The notes: generated from the letters alone by a model not told the origin. Shown: positions 35,647 to 48,480, counted from the first letter of the stretch. The stretch: 64,000 bases of DNA from Gigaspora margarita (GCA_009809945.1 WTPW01000366.1:350428-414427), one strand, 5' to 3'. A program made the numbers and translations.

Positions 35647-38600
35647 TTATGACATCATTTTCGTTACGTAAATATTTTTCATGTCATCATTTTCAGTTTT
35701 TATATTAACAAGTTTTTTAAGAGAATCGGAAAGAAATGGCTTTTCATCGATATCATCCCACTTATTATTTTGCACTTTTTGGATTATGTTATGAAGCTTG
35801 TCAAGATCAAATTTATAAAATCTACAAGTATAAAATAAATAAATATTAATACTTATATATTTTTAAAAATGTTAATATTAATATAATTACATAATTTCAG
35901 GAAACCAATTGTTTTTTCTTCTTTGAGAAGGTAACATATAAAGTAATTCAATTTCTGATAAAATCTGTTTAAATCAATAATTAAAGATATTTAACTTCAA
36001 AATATAATGATGAATTTATAAATATAAAATAATAAAAATTTATTACCTTTGCTTTTTGAAGCAAATATAATTCATTTCTATTTGTTTCAGGGATAGCATT
36101 ACTCAACAAACCAATAAATAAATTCATTAAATAAATTGTTGTAAAAAAAGTAAAAAAAACTATCAAAGCTGCCAATATTGAATTTTCAGTCAATGACCAT
36201 TTTGTCACATAGGTTTTATCACCTATAAATATTTAATTAAAATTGATTATTAAGAAAGTATTGCTAATACATAAAATTTTATAATTTTATTAAAAAAAAA
36301 ATTTACCTGTTAACATTAAATATACAGCCAAGAAAGCAGTATATAATGATGTAAACATGTTTGTAGATGCACTAGGAAGTTCAGTAAGTGAAGCATTCTG
36401 AGAGACAGTGCCAAATACTGAAACAGAATGATAAGAAGTTACAAGATTCCATGGATTATTTTGATCATTTGCATAATTAGGATTATTTAAGTTAATATTG
36501 GTTGCATTTAAGGGAACATTGGTTGTTGGTCGTAACAAAATGTGTAAAGAATGTGAAAATGCAAATATTATAAAAGCCAATATTACTAAAAATGAAAAGG
36601 CTTTTTGTGCAACCCCAATAATCATTGCAAAATATGCTCCTAAAATTTCAAAAACACGGAAAAATAATAAAAATCTAATTTCAAGAAATAATATAGAAAT
36701 TGTCGCACTCCAAACAGGAAATGTAGAAGATTCTAGCCAAGTAATAGATGTATATACAGGAAATACTATTGCTACTGCATCTTAAATATATGAATAATTA
36801 GATTAATATTTAGAAATTTTAAAAATTTTAAAAATCAAAAGTAATAATTGAAATAATTGAAATAATTGAATATTTAAATACTATACCAAACCAGTTCCAA
36901 GGATCTTTAATCCAACGTAATCGATGACAAATTAAATGTCGAAATTCAATAAAAATATGCCAAGCTCCAAGAATTATAGTCGCAAGTAATAATTGTTCTT
37001 GTGTAATTTTAGATAGTTCATTTTCTAAAGTAGCAACTATTAAAAAACAAACCATAAAAATCGAATATAAAATAAAAATAGCTATAAAGTAATATTTTCC
37101 ATAAGTGTTCCACTTGAAATTAATAATTGCTTGACCACTCCACCATTTATAAAGTTCAGAAGATTCATAATTAGCAAAAGGACTAAACTTGGGAAAAAAT
37201 ATTTCTATCAAAGGATTATATTCACTGGGATAACAACTAAATTTTGGTAATGGAAAAATTAATATGATAGATTGATGCTGTTGATCATCAGTTTTTTTTG
37301 ATTTTTTTTTGAAAAATTTAACAAATGGTGTTTTAAATCGTGTAATAATTTTATTAATTAAAGAAATATTAGAAGGTTGTGAATAATAACCAATACTCTG
37401 AAGATGTGATTTTGAAGAGAAATTTTCAATTGCAATATTTTTATTCATACTTATAGGAATAAGAGCGGTAGTAGATAAAAATTGATTTAATATGTCAGGA
37501 TATTTCATAGACAATTCATTAATTTTAAAGGTAACAATCTCTAATAAATTAATGTTTGTTAATAAGTTAATATCTTTTCCCTCTTCTGCTTTTTTTATAA
37601 TACATTGCTTATACAATGTCTCCATTAGTCTCTCTATCATCATATTGTCATTATTCTTTAAAAATTTATTTAAAAGTGTTTGCCCATACAATGATATTAT
37701 CAATTTATCATCAGTAGATTTCTCCATCATTCTCTCTATCATAATATCGTCGTTATTCTTTAAAAATGCATTTAAAAGTAATTCTCCAAATGTTGATAAT
37801 GTCAATTTATCATCAAAATAATCATCTAGCAAATCTTGAAAAGGGTTAGCCTCATTGTTAGAAAATATACATAAATCTCTGTTTTCGCGATAGGTAGTAA
37901 TTGACTGAAAATCTGGTGATAATGATGGAAGGTCTTTTATATCATCAAGTAACTTTAGAATTGTTTCTCTATCGGCAATAAATACTTTATATTTACTTTT
38001 ATTTTTTTCATCGTCTTCTTCTTCTTCTAGTCTAACTCGTCGTTTTCCCTTCATGTAATCTATATATTTTTGATTAAAAGGGAATCCAGATCCCTTATAA
38101 TATCTCAATCTAATTTTGTCTTTTTCTTCAATTGACCGAATTGTCAAAATTAGTAAGCCAATAGATGTAATCATTATTAAATCTCCATTATCCAATAATT
38201 TACATTTATAAATAAATTTCTGATTTTGATCACTTAAATACTCTGAATTAATTTCCCATTCATCTACAGATTCCCAATCTTCCTCGGCAGGTTCATATTT
38301 CTTAGCTTTCATTGCCTGCACTATTGTTAAATTTTTGTCTTTGTCTTGTGTTACTATCCATTTTACTAACAAATTCTTAGATTCATATGTTTGATTCTCA
38401 ATATTATTATCATGAATAGACTCATATTTATCATATTCATCTATAATTGTTTGTAGAAAATCTTCTATTTGAGATTTTCTAGGTAGTGCTTTTATTTCAT
38501 CTTGATCACCTAATTTTTCACGTAAATATTTGATCCATTGTTGTTTAGAAATCTCTTGAACCAAAATTTGTCTATCTGACACAATATAAATTTTCTCGTT

Positions 38601-39829
38601 CTTCAACATTTTAAATTTTTCTATATCTTCATTTGAATTAGAAAGTTCTTTAAAGAAATTTGAAGCATTGTCAGTTTGATATAACTTAAGATTGTACGGA
38701 TCTCTTATTTCTAGCCAATTATTTTCAAAAAATAAAAGTAATTTTTCTCCTTCATCGAATGAGATAAATTCAAAATGCAATAAATCTGACTTTTTTCTGT
38801 ATTCACCTATTTAAATTAATGTAAATATAAATATAAATATGTATATATATGTATGTATATATATATTGGTATAAATAAATTTAATGAACTTACATTGTGA
38901 TAAAAACGATGAGTTTTTTATCAAATAAACCGAAATAATTATATCATTTGTTATAGAATTACCCGAAATTTCTAAAAATATCGCAAATAAAGTGCTTGTT
39001 TTATTAACAATGCTAATCATATTTGTCACGTTAGAACGTTTCAAAACTCTATTCAATCCCATATGATATTGTTTTTCAAATAATAATGTATTTAACTTCC
39101 ACTGTGTTAATGTTCCATTGGTATCAAGAAGCATAAAGCTTTCATTGTCGTATAAATAATTCCACACCAAATTCGTAGGCTCTATGAAAATCGATTTATT
39201 AATCTTCCAACGATTATTACTTAAATTTTTATTCGAAAATCTAAGAATATTTAAAATATTTTGTCTAGGTGTAAAAGCTTCCACTACAAAATCTCCATTA
39301 TCATAAAATATGCAATCTCTAAGCCAATAATCTTCGATTGGATTATCTAAAAACGACGTTACCGGTTTTATTATTTTATTCTCTGTTTTAAGATCAACAA
39401 TCACTTTAAAAGAATAAATGATTAAATTTTATTTTTAAGTTTTGAAAGTATCATCAAAAGTGTATTTAATGTATATATATATATATATTGTTACAAACCA
39501 ATTCTTCCATTATCAAATTCTTCACTGTACAAATGTATTGCAACAAGTTTATCATTTGAAACTCCAGCCAAAACTGGACACCACAACTTAGTTGTGGAAA
39601 TTTTTAACTTTAAATCCTTGCAGATTTTGTCGACACTACATGAACGATCAAGCTCAAAAAGTTGATCATGATCATTAAGTTGCCATCCGCAAATTGATTT
39701 ATCTTCTTCACTCCATGTCGCTGCATATTTATAATTCGGTGACAGAATAAGTCTTTCTATTTTCTTGCTATTATGTTGTTCAGATTTGATTTCAACAACT
39801 GTTTGTGAACTTTTATCTTCTTCACTCAT
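35647..39829 (-). CDS. Beta-propeller N-terminus plus TRP-type ion channel, 1219 aa
   Basis: Seven exons can be joined in frame: 39829-39499, 39403-38894, 38806-36887, 36780-36307, 36222-36047, 35964-35891, 35821-35647. Introns are GT-AG, 69-106 bp. The total is 3660 nt including TAA. Residues 1 to about 500 resemble WD40-like propeller blades (LSPNYKYAATWSEEDKSICGW; KLLDNGDLIMITSIGLLIL). About 612-683 holds two tandem 36-residue copies (FGELLLNAFLKNNDD / LYGQTLLNKFLKNND). Membrane helices: S1 852-873, S2 886-906, S3 about 921-937, S4 about 944-961, S4-S5 linker 962-979 (RVFEILGAYFAMIIGVAQ), S5 980-1001, pore loop about 1062-1080 (ending LMLTGD), S6 about 1094-1117 (IYLMNLFIGLLSNAI). The fold matches the ion-transport/TRP superfamily, likely a cation channel. 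Ligand, ion and membrane are not evident. The first ATG is chosen because the paralogue shares it (MSEDEK / MSEEDK). Confidence 0.88.
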
Positions 39830-41032
39830 TTTGAAAGTTTCTCTCTCACACTTTGAAATTACGTATATTTGGGCTTTATGTGCTTAAATAAGTTTACTAC
39901 GTAGTTCATTGTGTTGTGGCTAGCTTTTTAATTACAAATAATAAGCATCCTTATACTTTTATTTGTAAAAATGCATTGTTTAAGCTGGTAAATTTAAAAA
40001 TATTTTGTAAATATTATTATGGTGGCTGAATCTGAAATTTGCTTTTGAATTTAGTTTAGGGCTCTTAGTTAAAAAGTAAATGGATCTTAATTGAGACCCC
40101 AAAATTTCAACTTCAAGCAATTTCAATTTCAGACGCCACAATTATTGTTAAATTCGAACCTTCTGACAAATATTAATTAAATAAGAATTGATAAAGAAGA
40201 AAATAACAATCATTTAACATTTAGTATTCCTACGTATTCATATACTTTAGAAGAAATTTAGATGTTAATAAAAATTATAAATTATCACTATTAATCCTAG
40301 ATTCTTCTCTTTAAAAATGGTTTATTGATTTAATACTATCTGATATCTGTTAAACTCATTCCCCAATACATGACAACAACCTCACTTTCAATACTATTTA
40401 CCTTTCCGATATTTATTCATTATTCGAATTACTTCAATATTATATTATATTTTCACCACTATTCGAATTACTTCAGCATTCTATACTGCTAGTGAAATTC
40501 GTTACGTGAATCTCCTGCTCCACGTGACCTGAAAACGTTACCAAGACCCCATTCCCTCAAAGCAATTGCTGAGAGTTTACCCAAACTTATGAAAAAGAAG
40601 CGCTGCGTTTCTAAAAGGAGAAGCCACGGAGGAATTATTACGAATTGAAGCTAAGCCGCTAACCCCATTTGTCCAAATCCTTGAGTAAATTCGGATGGAT
40701 TGATAAACCAAGTCTGTGGCAATGCAATTATTTGTTATACAAAGGAGTGAGTCGTTTGTAAATAATTATGGCATGATTTGATTTAGATGAAAAGTTCGAC
40801 CTTGCCTCATCCGCATGTAATTAGTTATTATAAATAAGCAATAAACTGCCACTTTGATTTTTATAATATACGTCTATTATTAATTATGTTCATCACAAAA
40901 TTCATCATGTGCCACACTAATTTCCCCCAAAATTCGCTAATGATCAATTACTGCTGCAACATCCAATCAATCAATTAGTAAATCAATTATATGCTGCGAC
41001 AGCTGCGATCATGATGTCGATCATTAGTGAAC
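39830..41032. other. Upstream region of the channel gene and repeat DNA
   Basis: 39830-40150 resembles the upstream region of the pseudogene paralogue. 40151-40930 has no recognised gene. 40931-41032 is one part of a repeat shared with 52985-53140. Confidence 0.5.
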
Positions 41033-41190
41033 TTTGAGATTAGTGATTGTACCCGGGTAGAAATTGCTATTGTGTGGCATAGTAATTTATCCGGATATCC
41101 GGGTAATTTAATAATAACCGAGTAGAAGCTTTCCCAACGGGTACAATCTCTATTTGAGGTGGCTGCTCTGGCAAGCTTATAGATACCAGA
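40931..41190. repeat. Dispersed repeat, copy A, interrupted by a MITE
   Basis: AAATTCGCTAATGATCAATT ... ATGTCGAT and, after the MITE at 41041-41152, CTGCTCTGGCAAGCTTATAG match the reverse complement of 52985-53140. There the segment is uninterrupted (TTGAGGTGACTGCTCTGGC). Confidence 0.72.
41041..41152. mobile_element. Small hAT-like MITE, 112 bp
   Basis: Ends TAGTGATTGTACCCGGGTAG and, from the other strand, TAGAGATTGTACCCGTTGGG. Flanks TTTGAGAT (41033-41040) and TTTGAGGT (41153-41160) are an 8-bp duplication with one change. The empty site is present in the repeat at 53056-53062 on the opposite strand. Same family as 25311-25750. Confidence 0.88.
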
Positions 41191-43913
41191 TATACAATTA
41201 AATTTATAAGTAATCAGGTTTAAATTATCTAGATATAAGAATTTTCTTCAATCGTCATTTGTATCTATCTATTAGGGTAGCTGTGCGACTTTGTCACACT
41301 AAAACCAGGAATGTGATACATTACAATATTAGACTAAGTATAACACTATAATCCGTATACTGTTTTTTTGAAAATTATCGCAACTATTGCTGAGACTTGA
41401 ATCTCTATTAAATTCACTAAACCTAGATACAATCACATGAATTGTGGAAATGGTTCCATTCAATTTTGTTGATATAACCAATCCTTGGCAGGAATAATAA
41501 TTTTTTCATTCATTCATTTTTTTATTTTTGGAAATTTATGTTTTTAATTGTTCAGTGTATTAGCTTCATTATTATGATTATTGACTTGCCATTTAAAGTA
41601 AGATGATTTTTTAAAATTTGACTATCTTTTTTTTTGATTATTAAAAACCTTGTGTACATACATGACTGAAATTATTACATTTTCTATTATGATAATGATA
41701 AATGTTACTGTATTATATCTTATAATAATCACTTATTATAAACGTAATTAGAAATTTGTAATTTTAGATTTTTTGTTTTTTTTTGTATATAAAGATCCAT
41801 AAATATTTACAAATATTAGTCATTCAAAAATTAATGTTAAATTTGCTCTATCAAAGTAAATTATTAGCTTACATATGCTGCTGCATGGCATATGTAAGCC
41901 AATTATTTACTAACTCCATATGAAATTGCTTTGTAAAATAAGCTGTTTATGTGAAATAATATCTATGAAATGAACTTGTGAGTTAATCGCCCATAAAATA
42001 TTCTTAGCTCTAAGTTGTCTATGACGTGATTATTTACAGAATAAACATAGCTATAACTTTAATTTACCTTTGGCATCACCCTATAGAGGACTTAATTTTT
42101 TGAAATTATCTGATAGGACACCAAATTATTGGTCAATTTTTATAGGGCAATCCCAAAAATTCCTGGTCAAATTTAGATCAGCATTTAGCCCAAGTGGTTA
42201 GCAGGTTCTATAGCAAAATTATTAGTTGGGCACTTTTACTTAATGAACAGCTATAATTTTATTAGCAAAATTTTTAGTGATCCTGGGCAAAATTGAACAT
42301 TTCCAGTCCTGCTGACCAGATTCTGATGCATCTTGGCTATGAAATTTGGGATCTTCTTATATGAGTTCTATAAGTTAGTTAAACAATAGAGTAACTTTCT
42401 TGTAATTGGTTATTTTTTATACAATTGAATTTATACAGTTTAGAGTACTTTTATACTCCAACTTAGTAAATTTTTTTAAATATAACTGCTATTCATAATA
42501 TTATAGAAGTCTCTTTACAAATAAAACCTCAAATAACTTGGGTATTTCTGGGATTCACCATATATAGGTAAACTTCACTTTAAATTTGGTAACTAAGAAT
42601 AAAAATAGATCTCAGAGCCAAGGCATTGCTCATCGCATTGGGGTGTTCAATTGGGGTATGTGACAAAGATTGCACCAAAACCTTTTTTGGCGATTTTGAA
42701 AGTTTCAGATTTGTTCCGAAACCTTAACCGAAACTTGAATCCTCAAATGAAACCTGAAACCTTGACCAAAACCCGAAACCTCGACCGAAACCCCGAAACT
42801 GCCAAAACATCAAAAATTTATTTGTTTATTCTCTCCTAAGTTGGCGCTGATACCCTTTTGTCCATATCCGAAAGTTTTGGCTTTGGGTTATAACTTCCGA
42901 AACCTTATCCGAAACTTGAAACCTCACCCGAAACCTGAAACCTCATTCGAAACCTGAAACCTCACCTGAACACCAAAAACCACCCAAACTTCTATATATA
43001 TTGATTGCATTGATGTATTATATATCTCTTTCAATTATACATCAAATGCACACTTCAATATACATCAATCACGCTGATGTATGTAATATATCTCCTTAAA
43101 GAATCAATAAAATTTGAATATCCACCGCTATTTGGCGTGCAGTCCTTTTTGTTATGATTCACAAGTACAACATGAAAAGCATAATTCCAGAGTTTATATT
43201 CTGACAATCAAGGTTGCTTTTGCAAGCATCAGTTTTTTTTATTTACTACGTAAAAACTGGATACAATATCAAGTAATAATAAGTGATTAGTATGTCCATA
43301 TTTACTAATGATAGAATTGATAAATTACTGCAGAATTAAATAAATTGTTGGTATCAAAAGGCACCAAATACTTATTGATTCTTCATGGCAATTTTTTTTA
43401 TCGTCCTAGCATTTTAAATCAGTTGTAATAACGGTATGATAATAAAAATAAAGTTGACCAGCTTTAAAAAAAAACTCCGAATAACTGAGACAGTGAAAAA
43501 AAATTGGCAAAAACTAGAGAAGGGCTTCATGTGTGTTGAGAAGGTGTAAACTGATCGTGGTTGGGTCAAACTATACACCTAACTAAACAAACTAACTAAA
43601 TTACTATCTATTAAGTGCTCAAGACTCTTAAACCTTGAACTGGCAGGCAGAAAGAGGCGTGGAAGATTTGGTCCGGGTCTCAAGGTTCGGAAAGTCTTGG
43701 TAGGGCGATATCAGCAATAATCTATCAGTCAATCCCAGCTGCGGCTTATAGGATATGAATATGAATATCGGCTTGCAATCGGCGAGTTGCTTCACGGGGT
43801 TCACGTGATGATACGGTATCCGGGCTTTCAGGTTCTAGTTATGGTATCGATTTGGATATCAGTCTGACATTGGTATCACGGAATCAGATTGGTCGATAAA
43901 TGAGGCACACAAG
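41161..43913. other. Non-coding repeat DNA
   Basis: No gene. A 60-bp palindrome lies at 41856-41918 (AGCTTACATATGCTGC and its inverse). A 350-bp stretch at 42640-42990 is made of CCGAAACC/GAAACCT units between TTGGGGTGTTCA and TGAACACCAAAAACCACCC and may be a decayed hAT end. Similar TTTCGG units recur at 49100-49195. A Pro/Lys/Thr-rich frame at 42651-42839 is a by-product of these units. Confidence 0.5.
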
Positions 43914-44913
43914 TAGGGTGTGTGGCACGGGTAAAAAATTTTGCATGCCACATGGCATGCATTTGCCAAAGTTCGTGCCAAGATGCCACCCTGGCATGCC
44001 ACGAAGCACATGACCAATATACTCTAATTTGATTGGTCAACTATTGTCTTATATAAATTTTAATTTATACTTTTAATATGAAAATGCTCCATATCTGAAA
44101 CATTTATTTGAAGGGTGTGCACAATTAATTTTTAATAATATTATAGCTCTATTCATCAATCGATTCTTATAATTAAGTATATAAACAATAAGCACAACTA
44201 TATATTTTAAAATAAAATAAACCAATTAATTTTATTGTATTTTGTTTTTTTTTACATTCGCATATCTTTTGTAAATATATATGCATTTACTATTCGTACT
44301 TCAGCCATAAATTGAAGCTAATTAGGCTCAAGAAAATAAGCCTTAACTTTAGGCCATGCTCAAAGTGATAGGTTCGGTCTGGACCTAACCAATTTCTAAC
44401 CATGGCTTCGAATTAAGCCATCCTATGGTATAGGTTAAAAAAAAATTAAAAAATTATATTCCGTATAAGCTATGGCTCAAAGCTACGGATCTGGTCTGAA
44501 CTTAATTGGTTTCAATTCTGGTTAGAACTGGTTTTAAATTTAGATGCTCCATGGTATGGGTTAAGAAATTAATTTATACTACGCATAACTAGTAAAGTAA
44601 AATGATTAAAGATATATTTAACNATTTGGCTAGACTTCCGTCATGGTATTAGAGCCTGTTGCATCTAAAATAGCCCCCATCTAAAGTAGCGCCTAGATAA
44701 AATGCTACTTTAGATGCAATAAGCCTCAGAGATTCAGATCACAAAAAAAAAAGAGAAATTAAATAGATGGAAAGTGATAAATGATATGTCTAAAAAATAT
44801 ATAAATGAGTTTAAAAAGATCAATAAAGATGAATTATTATCGAGTTAAAAATATCTTGATAAGATTCTTTACCTTAACATTATTCAAGATCCAAAAATTA
44901 TATTGTTAATCAC

Positions 44914-47240
44914 ATGAAATTTTTTTTTTTAAAAAAAAAATTACTTAACTCTCGTGTATATGAAATTATCCACAAAAGTTTTCAAACCTGTGCCATGCAA
45001 ACATACATCAATATCGAAGCAGGTGAACTTGTAGTTGACAATACAGGTGAAACTACTCAATTTCTACCAGGTTTTACCCATCCTGACATGAAGCTTCATG
45101 ATTACCGCTGGACAGGATTTTGGCATTCTTTAGAAAAAGGAGTGGGCAATAGATATATGGCTAAATGTATTTATTGCAATGTTGAATTGCCTGGCAGACC
45201 TGAAAAACTTCACACTCATGTCCTTTTGTGTGATAGTTGGCCTGTTACTGGGAAAAATTCTTATATTAAGAAACTAGCAAGTTTTATTCCTAATTCTCGT
45301 AAAAAAATCAAAAAAACTGATCAAGAATCACTTACATATGTAACTAGAAATAGGTTCGGTCAGTTATTTTCTGTTAACGGTTAACAGAAAATGACTGACC
45401 GAAACTAACCCTATATGTAACAGCAATTTTTTTTTTACTAAGACTAATAGAGGCTTTCGTAGCGATACTGATGGCTCATCCTCTTCGATTATAAATTGTC
45501 AAGAAAATTTAACAAATTGGTGTATCAAACTGTTTTCACAAGATAAGCAAACTAGAATTAATAAAAGTTTGCTTAATGCTGTTATCTATGGTAACCTTTC
45601 TTTTAAGGTTGTTGAGAATCCCTATTTCATTGAATTTCTTACCGAATTGGCACCGAACTATAATCCCCCCTCTGCTAATATGTTGCGCGTAAAAATCTTC
45701 AACATTCATTTTCAACTTACCTAAGCAAAAAATTTGAAGTAATGGAATCTCTTTCCAATATCACTATTGCTTTGGATGGATGGCAAGACATATCTCGAAA
45801 TTCTATATATGGTTTTATAGCTTTAAAAGAGGATCAAGAATATGTTTTAGATATTATTGATTTATCTGCCCATCGACATACATCTGCTTTTCTTAAAGAG
45901 CAGCTTGAAAAAATACTTAACTCGAGTTCTATTTTAGTTAATTCTGCAATTATTGCATGTGTAACTGATAATCCCAATATCATGACTTGAATGAAAAATA
46001 ACCTTAAAGAAGATCACCCAAATATCATTCCTATTCGCTGCTGCCTCCATTCCTTTAACCTACTTGCAAAAGACATTTCTGCCTTTCCGTCCTTACTTAC
46101 AGTTATTAAAGATAACCAAAAACTTGTTAATTTTTTTACATCGTCCTATATCTGGCTCTGTGTCTTACAAGAATGGCAGAAAAAAGAAGGACTACATCAC
46201 TCACTTAAAACATTTTGTGAGACTAGATGGTACTCTCTTGCAAAAGTCTGTTTGGGAGTTAAAGCCTTTGAAAAAGGCTTTTATCACTGTATCGACCTTA
46301 GTAAAACTGGCAATTATCCTACAATAAGAATGGAAATTCAAAATATAATCACAAACCGCCACCACTTTGCAAACAACAACACATTAATAAAAGTACTTAT
46401 CCCCATTGTTGATGCTATCAGTCGCCTTGAGTCGAGAGATTCCACCTTAGCAGATATCTTTATAGAAATAATTAATATTCATTATATTATTTCTACAGAA
46501 AATATACCAATTGATGGGTTCAAAAATCATGCCTTGGCAGCTCTTGATAAACGGACGCACGAATTTTCTGATAGGATTTATTTTGTTTCTTTTTTTTTAT
46601 CACCTAGTCACAAACAAATAGCAATGTCAGGACAAATATCAGGTGATTTAATTGTTAGGGCATCCTTGGAGGTGGCGAAAGCCTGGGGTTTTGACAAAAA
46701 AGAAACAACACTTTTGTTTAAAGAACTTATCAGTTACAAGAATGGCGATGTTTCTTTTGAAAATCAATATCCTGAAAATATTAATCCTAGAATTTTCTGG
46801 ACCAAGTTCACAGGAGGTTCTCCACTTCTCCGGCGTTTTGCCATGAAGGTATTTGCGATTGTTCCGCATTCAGCATCTGTTGAACATTTGTTTTCTAGTT
46901 TGGNACTAGTCAAAACAAAGTTACGAAACAGGATGTCTNCTGCTTTAANNGGAATGCTCGGNATGCTTCACCATGATCTCCAACAAAGACTACCTAAAGT
47001 GTCAAAAGAAAAAGCTAAAGTAAATGAACATGAAAATATAAATAGTGAAGGTACTGATGTTGATCTTTTTGAGAGAGAATTTAACGATGAATTTTTACAA
47101 CTTAATGTTGAGGCAGTAAACATGGAAATGAGCAATGAATTGGCAATAGAGCAGTTTTTTGATATCAGAATGCTTGAATGAAATCAAGAAGAAATAATTG
47201 AAGAGAATCAAATTATTAATTATCAAAGACCTACTAGTAA
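44914..47240 (+). pseudogene. hAT-family transposase, disabled
   Basis: The N-terminal part carries a BED-type zinc finger (KCIYC ... LHTHVLLC, about residues 84-106 of the first frame). Next come NLSFKVVENPYFIEFL and APNYNPPSANML, typical of hAT proteins. The catalytic region shows ITIALDGW (first Asp), ACVTDNPNIM (second Asp) and RCCLHSFNLLAKDI (C-x2-H). The C-terminal dimerisation block is FAIVPHSASVEHLFSS ... KTKLRNRMS. Lesions: a 68-bp palindromic element with its duplication (45345-45421), a frame change in an A-run near 45694, and TGA at 45988-45990, likely from a Trp codon. From 45991 to 47181 the frame is open for 396 codons, with ambiguous bases. Not functional as it stands. Confidence 0.88.
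45345..45412. mobile_element. Tiny 68-bp palindromic insertion
   Basis: Almost entirely self-complementary (GGTTCGGTCAGTTATTTTCT then GTTAAC, and its inverse). Flanked by a perfect 9-bp direct repeat ATATGTAAC at 45336-45344 and 45413-45421. Removing element plus one duplicate (77 bp) restores the surrounding hAT reading. The 9-bp duplication hints at a MULE-type transposase. Confidence 0.85.
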
Positions 47241-47992
47241 TACTAACGAAGACTGGTAAGTTGATGATATCTTCTTCCAATATAATACTGCGTTTGAATA
47301 GATTTACAAAAACTCGTGTAAGTTTTTTTTTATTTCGGTATATAACATAAAATCTTAATAAAAATTAATAAAAATTTTTATCATAGCCTCAAATTTGTAA
47401 AGTGAAATCTAACCTCAAATAAAGTAAACCCATTAAAATTTAAATTTTGAAAAAGTAAAAAAAAGTTTAGTAATAACTTCGAACTTCGTAAAAATCTTCA
47501 AATACGTAAAAGAGTAAACATACATAAAACCTAAAATATAAAATAAATCTTGTAATAAATTCATATAGTACTTTAGTGAAAATTAAATACGTAAATCAGT
47601 CTAACCTTTTGCGATTATATAACCTGAGTAAGATCCAGAAATACTGACTAAAACCCGTAGCTTAGATCCATGAAACTAATGTATTTTACTGTTTGTTTGA
47701 GAGATCTTGGCAAGGTATAAATAAGTTCAGGTAGATCGTGAAAATTTACACACATAAAACTAGCTTAAATGTAAATGTTTATAGAGAGAAAAGATTAAAA
47801 CGCTAGTTTGATGCTAAATCTGATTTTTNNAAANTCACAATTTGATTGGTTGATCATCATATGACTTTGTTCTTCTTATATAAGTGGCATGCCTATAGAC
47901 AATTTGGGGTTCGGGCATGCCGTTGGCATGCCACCATGGGCATGCCATGGTGGCATGCCTTTGACCTTCGTGCCACATACTCTATATACAAG

Positions 47993-48351
47993 TATTGTTC
48001 AAATTTGCTAACAATGGATCAAGGTAACAATGAAAGGTTTTCCTATAAAGGTATCAAGGAAACTATTCTACGTTAACTCCTCTACTCGAATTTCGAAGGT
48101 TACTTCTCAATTAACAACAAGGTTTTTATAATAACAACAGGGATATCAGAAGTGTATTTGGGGCAATTTATATGGATGAAACTTAGAATGGTTACTACTT
48201 CTACTAATATAATTTCGAAGTATTAAAACTCAACTGAGTTGTTAACTCGTAGTGAGCTGTTTTTATTTCAAGGTAACAGGGACATCGCTTTTATACTTTT
48301 TTACATTACTATTTTTGGTACAGGTTTTATGGCGGAACTATTGTCGAATGT
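47993..48351. other. Non-coding DNA
   Basis: No gene or repeat recognised between the hAT end and the 28-bp array. Confidence 0.5.
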
Positions 48352-48480
48352 CAGATCAGGCCGATTTGATCAGAACTGACAGATCTGGTCGATTTGTTCA
48401 GAACTAACAGATCTGGTCAATTTGATCAGAACTGACAGATCTGGTCGATTTGATCAGAACTGACAGATCAGGCCAATTTG
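48352..48480. repeat. 28-bp tandem repeat, 4.6 copies
   Basis: Unit CAGATCTGGTCGATTTGATC plus AGAACTGA, copies differing at one to four positions. It contains AGATCT and TGATCA palindromes. Confidence 0.92.

Larger units (their letters stand above)
43914..47984 (+). mobile_element. hAT transposon, 4.1 kb, with decayed transposase
   Basis: Ends TAGGGTGTGTGGCACGGGTA and, from the other strand, TAGAGTATGTGGCACGAAGG. Flanks CACACAAG and TATACAAG are an 8-bp duplication with two changes. Subterminal repeats built on GGCATGCC occur at least three times near the left end and six near the right, as expected for hAT transposase-binding sites. It carries the pseudogene at 44914-47240. A few N bases lie at 44643, 46904-46982 and 47829-47834. 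Confidence 0.85.

Noticed and set aside
36498..36785. Plus-strand frame across channel exon 4
   Set aside because: Antisense to conserved transmembrane exons shared by both paralogues.
42651..42839. Small Pro/Lys/Thr-rich frame
   Set aside because: Encoded by repeated CCGAAACCT units; no start context or domain.
45742..47181. In-frame TGA as selenocysteine or recoded Trp
   Set aside because: The same transposase has an insertion and a frame change upstream, so simple decay explains the TGA.
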